From: Helianthus annuus
Lineage: Eukaryota; Streptophyta; Magnoliopsida; Asterales; Asteraceae
Direction: 5' to 3'
Assembly (NCBI RefSeq): GCF_002127325.2
Contig: NC_035447.2
Coordinates: 24,919,780-24,983,779, forward strand
DNA length: 64,000 nt
The notes beneath the pieces were generated by a model. That model ran no database searches and had not been told where the DNA came from. It worked only from the letters and a program-made list of their open reading frames with translations. Positions 1-10,901 of this stretch are shown in pieces. The translations under genes were made by a program, and so were the position numbers. Numbering within the stretch: position 1 is the first letter of the stretch; each line of letters begins with the position of its first letter.

Positions 1-21
1 TGAGGAGAGATAGTGTCAGAC

Positions 22-39
22 GGGCACGGGGCCGTGCCC
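22..39. repeat. GC-rich inverted repeat upstream of LTR TATA
   Basis: Two 8-bp arms (GGGCACGG / CCGTGCCC) with a 2-base loop sit about 17 bp before the TATA box. The position resembles that of the ACGGACCGTAAG palindromes of the Gypsy LTR at 19731-19840. A role as a promoter element is inference. Confidence 0.5.
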
Positions 40-55
40 AGGCTTCTGTTCAGCC

Positions 56-63
56 TATAAATA
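56..63 (+). promoter_or_regulatory. TATA box of the LTR
   Basis: TATAAATA followed by a CA/CT-rich stretch with many cac and cca words, typical of a plant LTR U3/R junction. Transcription would start roughly 30 bp downstream. Confidence 0.6.
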
Positions 64-660
64 GGAGTGCTTGGATCCATTGCAACTCATCCCTTGGCAC
101 ACCACCTCTCTCACACTTCATCCACCACCCACCACCATCACAACACCATCATCCACCACCATCATCCATTGTCCATCATAGAGTGTGTGAGTCGTCTCGG
201 GATCCAAGATTGATCGTAAGAGTTCTTGACAATCAAGGCCATGTTTGCCTAAGTCTCTTACATCACTTGGTGAAGACAAGTGTTTAGTATAATACTTTTT
301 ATTTTTAATCTTTTGCACTTGTTAATTGGTTTTGTATTAATGACTTTAATAATTAGTTTCTTATGTTGAAGGTGATTCTTCCTTATCGTTTGTCCGTGGT
401 GTCTTGGCATTATTTTACTGTCTATATAAAATAAAAGATTTTCACCATTCATATCTCCACGGTCTATATGGAGGTATGTTGGCTACCTGGTCGGGGGTTA
501 AGGGAACGGTTAGGTAAGGGTCTTGCCCTTGTTCAGCGTTTAGAGGTCCTGCAAGGGACCTGGGTCAAATTTAGTAGGACCTTCTTCAATACCCAAAGGT
601 ATTAGATGGCGGGGGCCAAACTCTTTGATCCCCTCATAAGTTAACTACTATTAATACTAT

Positions 661-867
661 AACCCGGCTATTTAGGACTGTATCCCTGCTGACTCAGACT
701 ACTTAGTCGAGGGTAACGTCACCTCCAAAAGAGGGGCCTACCATAATTTGCATTAATAACTTAATTAATTATCTTTCAATAATCCGACCCTTTAGGATTG
801 TATCCTTGCTGACTCAAACTACTGGGTTGAGGGTAACGTCGCCTTCAAAAGAGGGGCCTACTACAAT
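661..867 (+). repeat. Two ~87-bp direct repeats in LTR
   Basis: 661-747 and 781-867 share the order 'tttaggA(c/t)TGTATCC(c/t)TGCTGACTCA', 'GAGGGTAACGTC' and 'AAAAGAGGGGCCTAC', with scattered point differences. They lie in the presumed transcribed R/U5 part of the LTR. Confidence 0.8.
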
Positions 868-1495
868 AACTAAGATAATCTCTTAAACAAGTGCAAAAGT
901 GCAAAAATAATCAAAGGTTATACTAACACACGAGTCGGATCCAAGTGATTCATCTTGTCTATCTGTTTTTATTTTTCAGCATTTAGTTAGTTTTATTTTT
1001 CTTAGTTTAAAAAAAATCTTTTTCTAACATTTTGATTTGATTAGACGTTGAGGATAAACTGGTACTAAAAGCTCTTGTGTCCTTGGACGACCTCGGTATC
1101 TTACCAACACTATACTACGTCCACGGTGGGTGCACTTGCCCATATGTGTGTTTAGTGTTAGTAAATATCGTGTTTTATATCTAAAACATATAAAACTTGG
1201 CTAAAGTGTAAAAAGGGCTTAAAATATATATCTAAAACATATACACACTTACACGCATCATTTATATTTCTGTTTTAAGATCCGCCTGTGGATCCATATA
1301 CAACCGTTGTGTAATATTTTATTATACTTTCGAATCGGTTTGTATTATTATTACTTTAGACTTCCGTTGTGCATTGAACTGTGATTATTTGACTATGATG
1401 ATATCAACTACGTCACGATACTCCCCACCGGGTCCACCGGTAATACGTGCAAATATCGGGGTATGACAGGTATCTTCTCCTCATCTAAACCTTCT

Positions 1496-1690
1496 TCAAG
1501 AACAAAGAAGACAAAATGACATATGGGTATCATCGGTCCCTTTTTCTTGAAATTTGTCCATCTCATGCAGCAAAATCTTACTCCCCTCACCTAACAAACC
1601 ATTCAGCGAAACTTCATGCAGAACATTACTGAGTATCAAAGAAAGATGTTTGCCATCATTGATTTCTCTCAACTTTTGGCGTTTTAAAGT
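1496..1690 (-). pseudogene. Unidentified short coding-like fragment
   Basis: On the minus strand a frame of about 60 codons without a stop runs up to a TGA at 1496-1498 directly beside the LTR end. It reads like ordinary coding sequence (containing LREINDG, LLGEGSKILLHEMDKF, KGTDDTHMSF) rather than simple repeat. I do not recognise a family. It may be an exon of a gene interrupted by the LTR, or chance. Confidence 0.2.
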
Positions 1691-2150
1691 GAGTGGTATT
1701 CAGGAATTATTGTTTTTTGTGTTTTTTTTTTGTGTGATCAACGGAAGGTGGTGAGACGTTTCTATTTATAGGATTTTTTGGTTCGTACTTTAGGCAGGAT
1801 ATTATTTATAACAATAAATGCAATTAACAATTATCCGGATGTAAGGCTTGGCGTTTATATATTATGGCGTTTTACGTTTTCTCGCGTTTTTGTAGGCTGA
1901 GACCTTAACTAAAACACAGAAAAAACTACGCAGTGATAAAATTGGCGTTTTATGTAGAAAGGATGTTTTACCTTTTTTACCCTTAATGAAGCGCATCCAC
2001 GTAATAAAATTTTTGTTATTTACGAAAATGCCACCGCGCCAATCTAGTCCATAGATTGTTTTAATCGGACGATCCATAAGCGTTCTCACTGTTCTCACAC
2101 TTTTCACTGTTTTCCCTAAATCCTGACCCTATATATATATATATATATGA
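1691..2150. other. No gene seen; AT-rich, ends in (TA)n
   Basis: Short repeated words ('ggcgtttta', 'ttctcactgttctcac') but no coding signal. A (TA)n run at about 2130-2149 abuts the next element. Confidence 0.5.
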
Positions 2151-2291
2151 TTAGGTTCATGAGTGAACAACTTATTGAGAGTGAACTGAGTGAACTAATC
2201 TTGACCCTTGATCATTTTTTAGATTAAAAGGGTAAGATTGACATTAGCTAAATACTTTTAATTAAAATCTCTTAATTTTCTCCTCTCTTAA

Positions 2292-2322
<31 letters not shown>

Positions 2323-3074
2323 AATTATTTCTCCTTTTACTTAATTATAAGGGATTGAAGGGATAATGTTTTTTTTAAATAAACTCCTATGTTCCTTTTA
2401 AAATTAAATATTAAACCTAACTAAATTATGTTTTTTAACATATGTGTATACATGTCAGTATATACAAGACTTATACACTTGTGTATTATTACATCTTGTT
2501 TTCACGGGTTGGTATAAACCAGATTTATACACTTGTGTATTATTCAAGTACATATGTGTATACAGGTCGGTATATACCAGATGTATACACCTGTGTATTA
2601 TTCAAGTACATAGTGTATACATGTCTATATATACCAAACTTATACACCTGTGTATTACTATATATTGTTTCCACTATACATCTTTTCATCAAATATTGAT
2701 CTAATACATATATGTAGAGAGAATGTAATTAAATATTTTTAATTGTGTTCTAGATGGAACAATATTTGATAATTTTTGTATTTTTTTAAATTATCAAATA
2801 TTGAGTTAGGTAATATGTGAGAGAAAAAAATATAGAGAATGCAATTAAATATTCTTTTAATTTGAAAGAGAAATCAGGAGAGAGAAAAAAATCAATTAAT
2901 TAAATGAAGATAGAAAAATACAATTATACCCTTGTGTCTATTAAAATACATCTAAGTTACAAAGGATAATTACAATCTTGCCATTAAAGAAAAAATCTAG
3001 ATCTACAAAATCAAAGGCCAGGATAAGTTCATTTTGTTCACATATAAATCATTGTTCACTCATGAACCCTACCC
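2151..3074. mobile_element. MITE-like inverted-repeat element in (TA)n
   Basis: The ends are near-perfect inverted repeats: left TTAGGTTCATGAGTGAACAA, right TTGTTCACTCATGAACCC. (TA)n lies on both sides, consistent with a TA target. About 0.92 kb with no transposase. The interior holds a (CT)n run at about 2290-2317, a tandem array (2436-2665) and AT-rich filler. Superfamily not assignable from the sequence alone. Confidence 0.7.
2436..2665 (+). repeat. Degenerate tandem repeats, 'tatacacttgtgtatta' core
   Basis: Four units carry the core 'ttatacac(t/c)(t/c)gtgtatta', itself an imperfect palindrome, preceded by 'gtatatac(c)a(g/a)a'. Unit length is about 65-75 bp. Open frames across it are by-products of the repeat. 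Confidence 0.75.
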
Positions 3075-3606
3075 TATATATATATATATATATATACTAA
3101 ATAAAATCTGTATAAATAAAGGCTTGCGAGCTTATTCTTATAAGGCTAGGGCTCGGCTCGAGCTCGTTTAAATTTGACTTGTTTCAAGTTTTTTTCGAGC
3201 TAATCAAGTAGCTTGCAGATTTTTTTTCCCAAAAGAGTGGTGGAAAAATATTTACCAAAATGGATGTTTTGCAATGACTTTTTTCCTAAATTGGTGATGG
3301 TGGAAATAATATTTATCAAAATGAGTGATTTGAAAAATATTTTAAAATAAGTGTTTTTCTTATTTCTTTATTATTAACTAATCTATTGTATTTTTTTCTT
3401 TTATTTTTTTCAATTAACCTAAAATATGTTTTTAATTTATTTTTCTCCCGTCCAAACAATTACTCTTTATATTTTATTTACTTTTTAACTAACAAAAAGA
3501 AAATTCTTTTTTAATGCTTTTTCTTTTATCTCCTTTTTCATTTATGTAAGCTAAACCATTGTAAAGTTTACTCCCATAATTTTAGAGTTGTAATGATCAC
3601 TAAAGG

Positions 3607-3658
<52 letters not shown>
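3075..3658. other. No gene; AT-rich with long (TA)n
   Basis: Contains a 'gctcggctcgagctcgttta' stretch near 3150 like one at about 52670-52830 (an unclassified dispersed repeat) and a (TA)n run at about 3608-3657. No coding signal. Confidence 0.5.
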
Positions 3659-3659
<1 letters not shown>

Positions 3660-4086
3660 GTTCGTTTAACTTTGACCGAACAAACAATGGAACACGAACA
3701 TGGTTTTCTTTTTCGTAAACAAAACATGTGTTCATGTTTACATTAAGTGAATGAAATAAATGTTGTTTATACCTATTAAAAATAAGTTGACAATAAAAAA
3801 TAATAATAAGTATCGAGTTGACCAATAAAATTACGAACCAATCAATCCAAAAAAATATTTTGCCCAATGATTGTTAATAAAATTTATGTAACTTTATGAA
3901 ACACTATATTATGGGTTTACATTTGAATTGATTATCAACTTCATGGACAATAGTAAATTAAAACAGTAGATTAGCATTTAAAAATCAAATGAAGTCAATT
4001 ACCTCAATTTGTTTTATAATGGGTTTCATTATAAAAAAAAAGAATAAAATATAATAATTAATAAGTTAGTTAAAAAACCTATATAA

Positions 4087-4119
4087 CTAGTATTAATCAC
4101 CCTTGCGTTGCGGCGGGGG
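4087..4119 (-). mobile_element. Helitron-like 3' terminus, copy 1
   Basis: Read on the minus strand: a GC-rich hairpin (GCCCCCGC / GCAAGGGT, one arm decayed), about 10 bases, then CTAG followed by T. A short hairpin upstream of CTRR with A|T insertion is the family signature of Helitron 3' ends. The body would extend to higher coordinates; its 5' TC end was not placed. Confidence 0.5.
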
Positions 4120-4683
4120 CGAACACTAATGTCACACTACTGTCAGCGCATCAACACTGAAGTTGCTGTGTGTTAATGTGAAGAAACTAAACCGAAACGT
4201 AAAACATATAAAAATAACTAAGTCGATCTAGGACCCGCGTGTTACGATGAACCTGTCAAAGGGGAAAAAATAGATGACATAAAAACGTTTAACCACACAC
4301 GCATGTTGCGCCATGTTAACTCGCAAAATTTAGAATGAAACATAAAACGAAAATTTTGCGAAAAATGAAAAGTACAGAGGAGCAAAGTTGAAAGTAAAAA
4401 AGTTGTTCGGTTAATTGCAAAAGATGAAAAGTTTTGGGGTTAAAAGTTAAAAAAATCAAGTAGTTTTGGTTAACAGTAAAGAATCAAATAGTTTTGGGTT
4501 AAAAGTAAAAAAAATCAATTTTTTTTTTTAAAACCCACAAAGCATCAGGTATGACACCTTAATGCCTAAATTCATTTAACTTTAATCGAACACGAACATG
4601 GTTTTCTATTTCATAAACAAGACATGTGTTCATGTTTACATTAACTGAATGAAATAAATGTTCTTTATACCTAATAAAAAATA

Positions 4684-5296
4684 GAGTAAATTGCCATTTT
4701 AGTCCCTGAGGTTTGATCAAAATTGTCACTTTAGTCCAAATAGTTTTTTTCTTGTCATTTTAGTCTAAATAGTTTTGTTTTTTGGCCGTTTTAGTCCCTG
4801 ACTTTTGTCATTTTTTGTCATTTTCATCGACTACCACCACCACCTCCCACCACCCATCCCATCATAACCTTCTATTATCGCCACCACCTGTCTACACCGT
4901 CACCACCCACCCACCCACCCCACCACCATCACCACCCACCATTTCCACCACCACCGGCCACTTTTCCGCCACCAACGTGATACCAACACCGCCGCCATCA
5001 TCGTAAAACCAACAACCACCGCCATCATCTTCACTGTAAACCGTCACAACACCGACCCCATACCATCGCACCTGCAAAAAAAAAAGAAAGAAAATTGTGT
5101 TCGGCCAAAATTCACCTAGGTTAACTAAAATTTTTGAATGGAGTCAGTGGGTTGGATGAAAGTGGCGAGAAATGACAAAATTCAGGGACTAAAATGGTAG
5201 AAAACAAAACTATTTGGACTAAAACGGCAATAAAAACTATTTGGACTAAAGTGACAATTTTAGTCAAACCTCAGGGACTAAAATGGCAATTTATTC
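4684..5296. mobile_element. Foldback MULE-type element, 9-bp TSD
   Basis: Starts GAGTAAATTGCCATTTTAG and ends with its inverted complement (...AATGGCAATTTATTC). The arms extend beyond 50 bp on each side with the words 'tttagtccctgaggttt' and 'tttggactaaa'. The flanking 9 bp taaaaaata is identical at 4675-4683 and 5297-5305, and the sister copy of the duplicated block (about 3776) shows the unoccupied site. A 9-bp duplication with long TIRs is typical of Mutator-like elements. The interior is a CCACCA-rich tract whose open frames look non-coding. Confidence 0.85.
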
Positions 5297-5607
5297 TAAA
5301 AAATAAATTGACAATAAAAAATAATAATAAGTATCGAGTTGACGAATGAAATTACAAACCAATAAATCTAAGTATATATTTTGCTCATTGGTTGTTAATA
5401 AAATTCATGTAACTTTAGAAAACACTATACTACAGGTTTACATTTGAATTGATTATCAACTACATGGAGAATATAGTAAATTAAAATAGTAGATTAGCAT
5501 TTAAAAAATCAAATGAAGTAAATTATCTCAATTTGTTTTAAATTGGGTTTCATTATAAAAAAGAATAAAATAAAATAATTAATAAGTTAGTTAAAAAACC
5601 TATATAG

Positions 5608-5640
5608 CTAGTATTAATCACCCCCGCGTTGCGGCGGGGG
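5608..5640 (-). mobile_element. Helitron-like 3' terminus, copy 2
   Basis: On the minus strand a perfect hairpin (CCCCCGC, loop CGCAAC, GCGGGGG) is followed by about 10 bases and CTAG. It is the better preserved twin of the one at 4087. Confidence 0.55.
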
Positions 5641-6120
5641 CGAACACCAATGTCACACTACTGTCAGCGCACCAACACTAAAGTTGCAGTGCGTTAATGT
5701 GAAGAAACTAAACCGAAATGTAAAACATATAAAAAATAACTAAGTCGATCTAGGACTCGCACGTTACGATGAACCTGTCAAACGAGAAAAAATAGATGAT
5801 ATAAAAACGTTTAACCACACACGCACGTTGCACCGTGTTAACTCGCAAAATTTAGAACGGAACGTAAAACGAAAATTTTCCGAAAAATGAAAAGTACAGA
5901 GGACCAAAGTTGAAAGTAAAAAAGTTGTGCGGTTAATTGCAAAAGATGAAAAGTTTTGGGGTTAAAGATAAAGATGAAAAGTTTTGGGTTTAAAAACTAA
6001 AAAAAAATCAAATAGTTATGGTTAAAAGTAAAGAATCAAATAGTTTTGGTTTAAAAGTAAAAAAATTCAAAATTTTTTTTGAAAACCCCTCAAAGCATAA
6101 GGTACAACACCTTAATGCCT

Positions 6121-6684
6121 AATTTTTTTTTTGAGAATTATAGTATTGGGTAATGAGTTAGGTCGAAGAAAAGAAAATAAATGTGATAGGTTGATTAAAT
6201 AAAATTAGAAGAATTGTAATAGATTATTTAGAAATAAAGAAATTTAGAAAAAAACACCCATTTTGGTAATTCTTTTTCAAATCGCCCATTTTAGTAAATA
6301 ACTTTTCTACCAACACCCTTTTAAGAAAAAACTCGTAGCTTACAAGTAGGTTGGCTCGTTTACACTTTAATACAAATTTAATAATTGATTACAAATCAAC
6401 AATCCAACACAAATGCTAAAAAAGATTAATATACAATCTATATTAGTGTCTAAAGTCTCTTTTAGATGTATGATTATGGTCTTCCACATTGAAAGAGATT
6501 TGGGTTGCCCAAAAATATATATATTTACAGTTTAGTATATCAATCAAAGTTAACTTTTTGTCATCATTAATATTACTATATGATATTGGTAACTTCAGTT
6601 ATACTTTTCATGTACTTTTAGTTTCATCTTTTCCATTTTGAAAGCTATTTCTATTAAACATATAATGAAGCGAGTTGAACAATT
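6121..6684. other. No gene; AT-rich spacer
   Basis: Holds poly-T/A runs and a word ('cacccattttggtaa') shared in inverse form with about 3230-3310. No coding signal. Confidence 0.5.
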
Positions 6685-6880
6685 ATCTTTTATTTGATCC
6701 GTTTGTGGATCATTTACATTCCGTTTGTAATACTTTGATATTTTCATTCGGGTTGTAATGTTTATATCTTTTGCTTCCGCTATGCATTAAATTGTGTTGT
6801 TTGACTATAACGATATCAATTACGTCACGATACTCTCCACCGGGCCCATCGGTAATATGTGGAAATATCGGGGTGTGACA
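6685..6880 (+). mobile_element. 3' end of a Gypsy-type LTR
   Basis: 'gatccgtttgtggatc', 'cttccgctatgcatt', 'cgatatcaattacgtcacgata' and a final GGGGTGTGACA match in order the last ~200 bp of the LTRs ending at 1468, 21515 and 31806. It abuts broken Copia Gag at 6881 directly. The 5' part is missing. Confidence 0.75.
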
Positions 6881-7319
6881 CAGCCCCTTCAGCTTATTGG
6901 CCATGTCATTCATCATCATGATGTGCTCGCGAATGCCGCTCCTCCCATCATACTTAGTCGTCACCAGCTTGAGAATAAGGGTACTAGCGTGTGCTTTAGA
7001 CGTCCCCTTGAATTGCGGCCTCCACAGAATAGGTCTTAGCATCTTCAGAATCAGGAATAGCTCCTCTGATTGCATTGCTGATGGACTGCTTCATAAACAT
7101 GAGAGACATGCGGTTACACCTAGTCCACTTTTCATGAGTCAACTGCTCAGCACCAGTACTTTGAGTAGTAAGGTCCGCTGGCTTATTCTCTCTTAAGGCA
7201 TAATCGAAATCCAGCAGCCCAAGCGTAAGCATAAGAGCATCCTTCCATGCAGCAAAGTTATCACCGGTCAAAGGTGGAATCCCGCAATTGGGTGTTGATA
7301 GTGGAAATAAGATGAGCAA
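6881..7319 (-). pseudogene. Copia Gag fragment (UBN2-type), frameshifted
   Basis: The minus strand encodes a typical plant Ty1/Copia Gag N-terminal half: 'TGDNFAAWKDALMLTLG', 'HEKWTRCNRMSLMFMK', 'IRGAIPDSEDAK', then in a second frame 'FKGTSKAHASTLILK' and 'REHIMMMNDMANKLKGL'. The shift lies near 7020-7035. Gag packages the element RNA in cytoplasmic particles. The frame opens at an ATG at 7319 and ends where the Gypsy LTR end begins at 6880. The nucleocapsid part and all of pol are absent. The LTR and primer site of the same element lie at 8587-9035. Confidence 0.85.
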
Positions 7320-8586
7320 GTTATGATACTAAGAAAGAAGTTCTAATGTGATCTAAGGGCACGTAATACTAAGGCAGGCATGAATAATGACCTTATTAAT
7401 TATGAAGCTGTGATATTGTCTATTACTAACATCAAAATAATAGACTTAGTTAAAATTCTACTTAAACAAAGACAAATCAGCTTTGGCCAGAAGTGTAATC
7501 ATTTAAGCATGTGTGCAAAGTGGTTGTGACAAATCAGCTTTGGCCAGAAATGAAACAATCACTTTAGTTATGCACTCGTTAAGTATGCTATCTATGAAGG
7601 AATTAAATCAGCTTTGGCAAGATATTAAGACATTCATGTTTATGATACACACTTAACATAGCTTTCGTAATACTTGAATGATAAGTAGATGTATCAAATC
7701 AACTTTGGCCATAAATGATACATCAAAAGCTCATTCAAGTTAAGCCATTTTGGTTTTGCAAAACATTATCTGATTCTGATTAATTAACTAAGTAATTACA
7801 AAACCAATTATTTAATAGCAAACCACCTGTTATCACATTAAACAGCCTAAAATAATGAGGTTTCGAGTGAGATCTCGACTCAGTTATGAGGTCTCGAGTG
7901 AGATCTCGAGTCAAGTCTCGACTCATCTTGTAACATTATGAGGTCTCGACTCATTAATGGTCTCGAGTCGAAACCGTTGTCTCGAGTTGTAGATATTTGA
8001 GAACACTTATGATTTCGAGTTGAGACTTTGTGGTCTCGAGTCGAGATCTTGGTCTCGAGTCGAAACCTGATGGTCTCGAGTCCACTGTTACAGATGTTAA
8101 TGTAAAAAACATAACTAAAAATTCGAATTCTTAGGGATTTTGAGATATGGTTTCCTGTTTAGTGATGATCTAATTTTATCAAATATTTCGAAAAAATTTT
8201 ATCTGATTATCAATTAACAGTTTTCGAATAAACTTAAAAGATAAAAGTGGATCAAACAGGAAAAAAACACTCATCAATCCTAATTACATTCCAAAACATA
8301 ACGGAATTTTCGAATTTTCCTAAGAACATATGATGAACCCTAAAAAATAAAACATAATCCTGGAACCTGAAACCTGAAATTTTAATGTTTCTAAATAGAT
8401 TTCGGACTTGATTTTAACCATTATGATTTTGAGTCATTTATATAACATTCTTTTTCTGAAAAAATGATTTCGGCACATCAGACTCGAAACCAGCCGTGAT
8501 GAGCATTAGATTTTCAAAACTTATGTTTTCCAGATTTCAATCCCAGAATTAAGGATACGAAAAACAGAACCGACTAATCAACATAT
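7320..8586 (-). mobile_element. Leader of the Copia element
   Basis: This is the untranslated stretch between primer site and Gag, unusually long at ~1.27 kb and repeat-rich. The plus strand shows four copies of a 17-mer, 'aaatcagctttggccag' or close variants, at 7474, 7531, 7605 and 7696, then a TCTCGAG/CTCGAC array. No coding signal. It may hold a secondary insertion. Confidence 0.55.
7857..8083. repeat. CTCGAG/CTCGACT word array
   Basis: About a dozen occurrences of 'TCTCGAG' or 'TCTCGACT' (with 'GAGTCGA') in 230 bp, often joined as 'gagatctcgagtc'. The region is nearly self-complementary and could fold strongly. Confidence 0.8.
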
Positions 8587-8598
8587 GCTCTGATACCA
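8587..8598 (-). other. Copia primer-binding site (iMet tRNA)
   Basis: Minus strand TGGTATCAGAGC, complementary to the 3' end of plant initiator Met tRNA, two bases from the LTR end at 8601. It primes minus-strand cDNA synthesis. Confidence 0.85.
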
Positions 8599-8600
8599 CA

Positions 8601-9035
8601 TGTTGATCGGTTCCGTTTGAACATAACGGAAAACATGAAAACATACCTGTTACAGTAGACAATGCAGAGGAGAATCCAGTGAGAGATGATGCCATCGAGT
8701 TCGACATGCTTGTCAACGTGATCTGGTTCCTCCTTAGGGTGCTAATTGATGATGGTGATGATGAAAACCGAAAGGGTATCGGCTATGAAGAAGAGGTCGA
8801 TATTGATGTTATGCTTATTAGGTTATATGTCTAAGTGTGTAACCTTTTAACCTCTACATAAGTCTCCTTATATAAGCACCCAAGAGGAAACCTAATTAGT
8901 TAATAAGGGTAATATAGTCCATCAACAATTACCAACTAATTATTTAATAGGTTATTATATATTTTGATCTATATAATGTAAATGATTATAATGACTACTA
9001 GATTAAATATTAAACATAATATATTTAATCTTACA
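8601..9035 (-). mobile_element. Copia 5' LTR
   Basis: 435 bp, bounded TGTTGAT...CTTACA on the plus strand, i.e. TGTAAG...ATCAACA on the minus strand. The primer site is adjacent and a TATA box lies inside (CTTATATAAG at 8867-8876). Size and structure fit a plant Copia LTR. The matching 3' LTR is not in the window. Confidence 0.8.
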
Positions 9036-9600
9036 ATATGTCCACGGTGCTTTTAGTTTATAAATTGTGTTTGAAGTTCTGTCCATAGTCCTTTTTTTGT
9101 CTATACATGTTATTTTAAGTTTGTACATGGTTTTTTTTTTGTTGTTTTTACACATTATATTTTACACACCAAGGTGTTCGACTTTTTTAAGTATAAAAAT
9201 ACAATACTCAAGTTAAAGATAAAAAGCTCATTATTATAGTATAAACGCTTTTGAAAATGACGTACATAAATGCTTAAAAAGATGAGGGAAGCTACATGCA
9301 TGCTTCCTTTTTTTCTTTTTGAACGTCTTTGCTCTTGCTCCCTTATACATGGGTCGGACCCTCAAGCCTTCATATCCTTCCTATAATTTTAAGTTTTCTT
9401 TACCATACCCCCTACTTATTAAAACATCAAATTTAATGATTAAAATCGATTAGTTAACAAACCTATATAAAATTTAACGATTCATTTTTAAAAGTATTGC
9501 TTAGTTATTGTGAAATGTTGAAAGTAGTTTGAAACTAAATGACCTATGGATCGTAGAGCTTCATGAGTTGATTCGTTTGTTGAGATTTGTCAAGCTAACT
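9036..9600. other. No gene seen
   Basis: AT-rich sequence with T-runs. No coding signal or clear repeat ends. Confidence 0.4.
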
Positions 9601-10222
9601 ATGGCTCCCTATCGTGGTGTTTGGGGATTAGAGGGATCCGGTTTGTATATAATTAGAAGAATTAAATGAAAGTTGCAAGTCGTCAATTAGGTTCAATCGG
9701 AATTCATTATTTCTTAGAATAATTGGGTCCCTAGAAAGGTGGGTATTGTGACGTGGAGGGCAGAGCTTGACACTTTGCCCACCGTGGAGGCTTTGGCTAG
9801 AATGAACATAGACTTGCAGCCCTGTTTGTGTTCGTTTTATGGGGAGCAATCCGAGACCACGAAGCATATGTTTAATGCCTGTCATTTCTCTCAAACTGTT
9901 TGGCAGGTAGTGGCGCAATGGTGTAGAGTGACTCCTATTTTTGACTTTCACATTAGAGATCTGCTTGAGCCTCACAAGTTTATAATGATTTCTAGAAAAA
10001 AGAAAAAAGGGTTCTTACCTTATCGTTCGTATTTTGGAGCATGTAAAGGATAAGAAACAATGCTAGGTTTTGCCAAAAACAACGTATGGTTTCTAATGTG
10101 ATTGAAGAGGTCAAGGCGGCGAGCTTCACGTGGATTAAAAGTCGGTCCAAGACTTCGGCCTTAACATGGGAATCAGAGCCGGCTATAATGGTGTGCGGGG
10201 AGGACCTCCGCACAAGGCCCAT
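9601..10222 (+). pseudogene. LINE ORF2 tail (RT zinc-binding domain)
   Basis: The plus strand encodes the zf-RVT domain found after reverse transcriptase in plant L1-type LINEs: 'VTWRAELDTLPTVEALARMN', 'CLCSFYGEQSETTKHMFNAC', 'QTVWQVVAQWCRV', then in other frames 'RNNARF', 'VIEEVKAASFTWIKSRSK' and 'ALTWES'. Stops and frameshifts occur before 9739 and after about 10000. 5' truncation is usual for LINEs. The RT core and endonuclease are absent. Confidence 0.8.
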
Positions 10223-10901
10223 GATTTCGAGGGGCACGTGATTTTCTTTATAAGTCGATATATATATATATATATGTTATTTAAAAAAATTGTAAGTACA
10301 TACCAATTCCAATATAGGCTCATTATCAAATACTATTCTATGGTTTATAATTTAGCCCACTTCACATTAGGTTTATTGGGCCCACTACTAATATGATTTT
10401 AATAAAAACCATAAAACATGGCGGCAATTGATGTTGAATCGTCGTTGATTATCGAAAATTTCTTGGTCTCCTAGAATCTGAAAGGACAAACAAAAAACTC
10501 ATCAGACGAAGAACATCATCAATTTATCATTCATCGGAACTTCGCTGACCTGGGTTGGGCGATTCAGACGCTGCTGGCCTGCTGCGAACAAGAACAACAT
10601 CAGAAGCTGCTGGCCTGCTGTGAACAAGAACAACATCACACGCTGATTCCGATTTCCGAGCATAACATCAGAAGATTCAGAACTCAAAAGGTCCATTCGT
10701 TTAGTGTTATTGACTTATTGTGTAATTGTGTTAAATTGTTAGTCCGTTAATTGTTGTTAAGCTTTAATTGTGACCGTTGAGTATAAGATTAAGATTATTG
10801 ATTGTTGTTGAGTATGAAATTCTTGATTAATCTCGAAATTGTGATTGTGAAACATCGATCATTCTTATTAATTTAACATTGATTATTCTTATTAGGCGTT
10901 A
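10223..10901. other. Spacer or possible 5' leader
   Basis: Contains (TA)n at about 10258-10275, a 36-bp tandem pair (10570-10638) and T/G-rich sequence before the ATG at 10902. Possibly the promoter and 5' UTR of the small exon that follows; not provable here. Confidence 0.3.
10570..10638 (+). repeat. 36-bp tandem repeat, two copies
   Basis: 33 bp 'gctgctggcctgctg(c/t)gaac...' at 10570-10602 and again at 10606-10638 with one mismatch. The period is 36 bp, a multiple of three, and one frame reads LLACCEQEQHQ twice. Confidence 0.9.

Larger units (their letters stand above)
1..1468 (+). mobile_element. Gypsy-type LTR, left end outside window
   Basis: The segment ends in ...GGGGTATGACA, the same kind of terminal block (a 'gatcc..cctgtggat' stretch, then 'ctacgtcacg...ccccacc...ccaccgg') that ends the complete Ty3/Gypsy LTRs at 21515 and 31806. 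A TATA box lies near its left side and a repeat-rich transcribed region follows. No initiator-Met primer site follows position 1468 (only 'ggtatc'), so this is a 3' LTR or a solo LTR, not a 5' LTR. The left end lies before position 1. Confidence 0.75.
3659..6120. repeat. Tandem duplication of a ~0.9-kb block
   Basis: 3659-4566 and 4570-6120 carry the same landmarks in the same order: 'cacgaacatggttttct', 'aataataataagtatcgagttga', 'tttacatttgaattgattatc', 'gttgcggcgggggcgaacac', 'ttaaccacacacgca', 'caccttaatgcctaa'. The second copy is longer because of the 613-bp foldback insertion at 4684-5296. Each copy holds a Helitron-like 3' end, so the block may be a Helitron concatemer or an unequal-crossover product. 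Confidence 0.85.

Noticed and set aside
3568..3867. 99-codon minus frame with an Ile-Tyr run
   Set aside because: The run is the translation of (TA)n; no protein-like context.
4782..5077. Thr/Pro- and Gly/Val-rich frames
   Set aside because: Both strands of a CCACCA-rich tract inside a foldback element.
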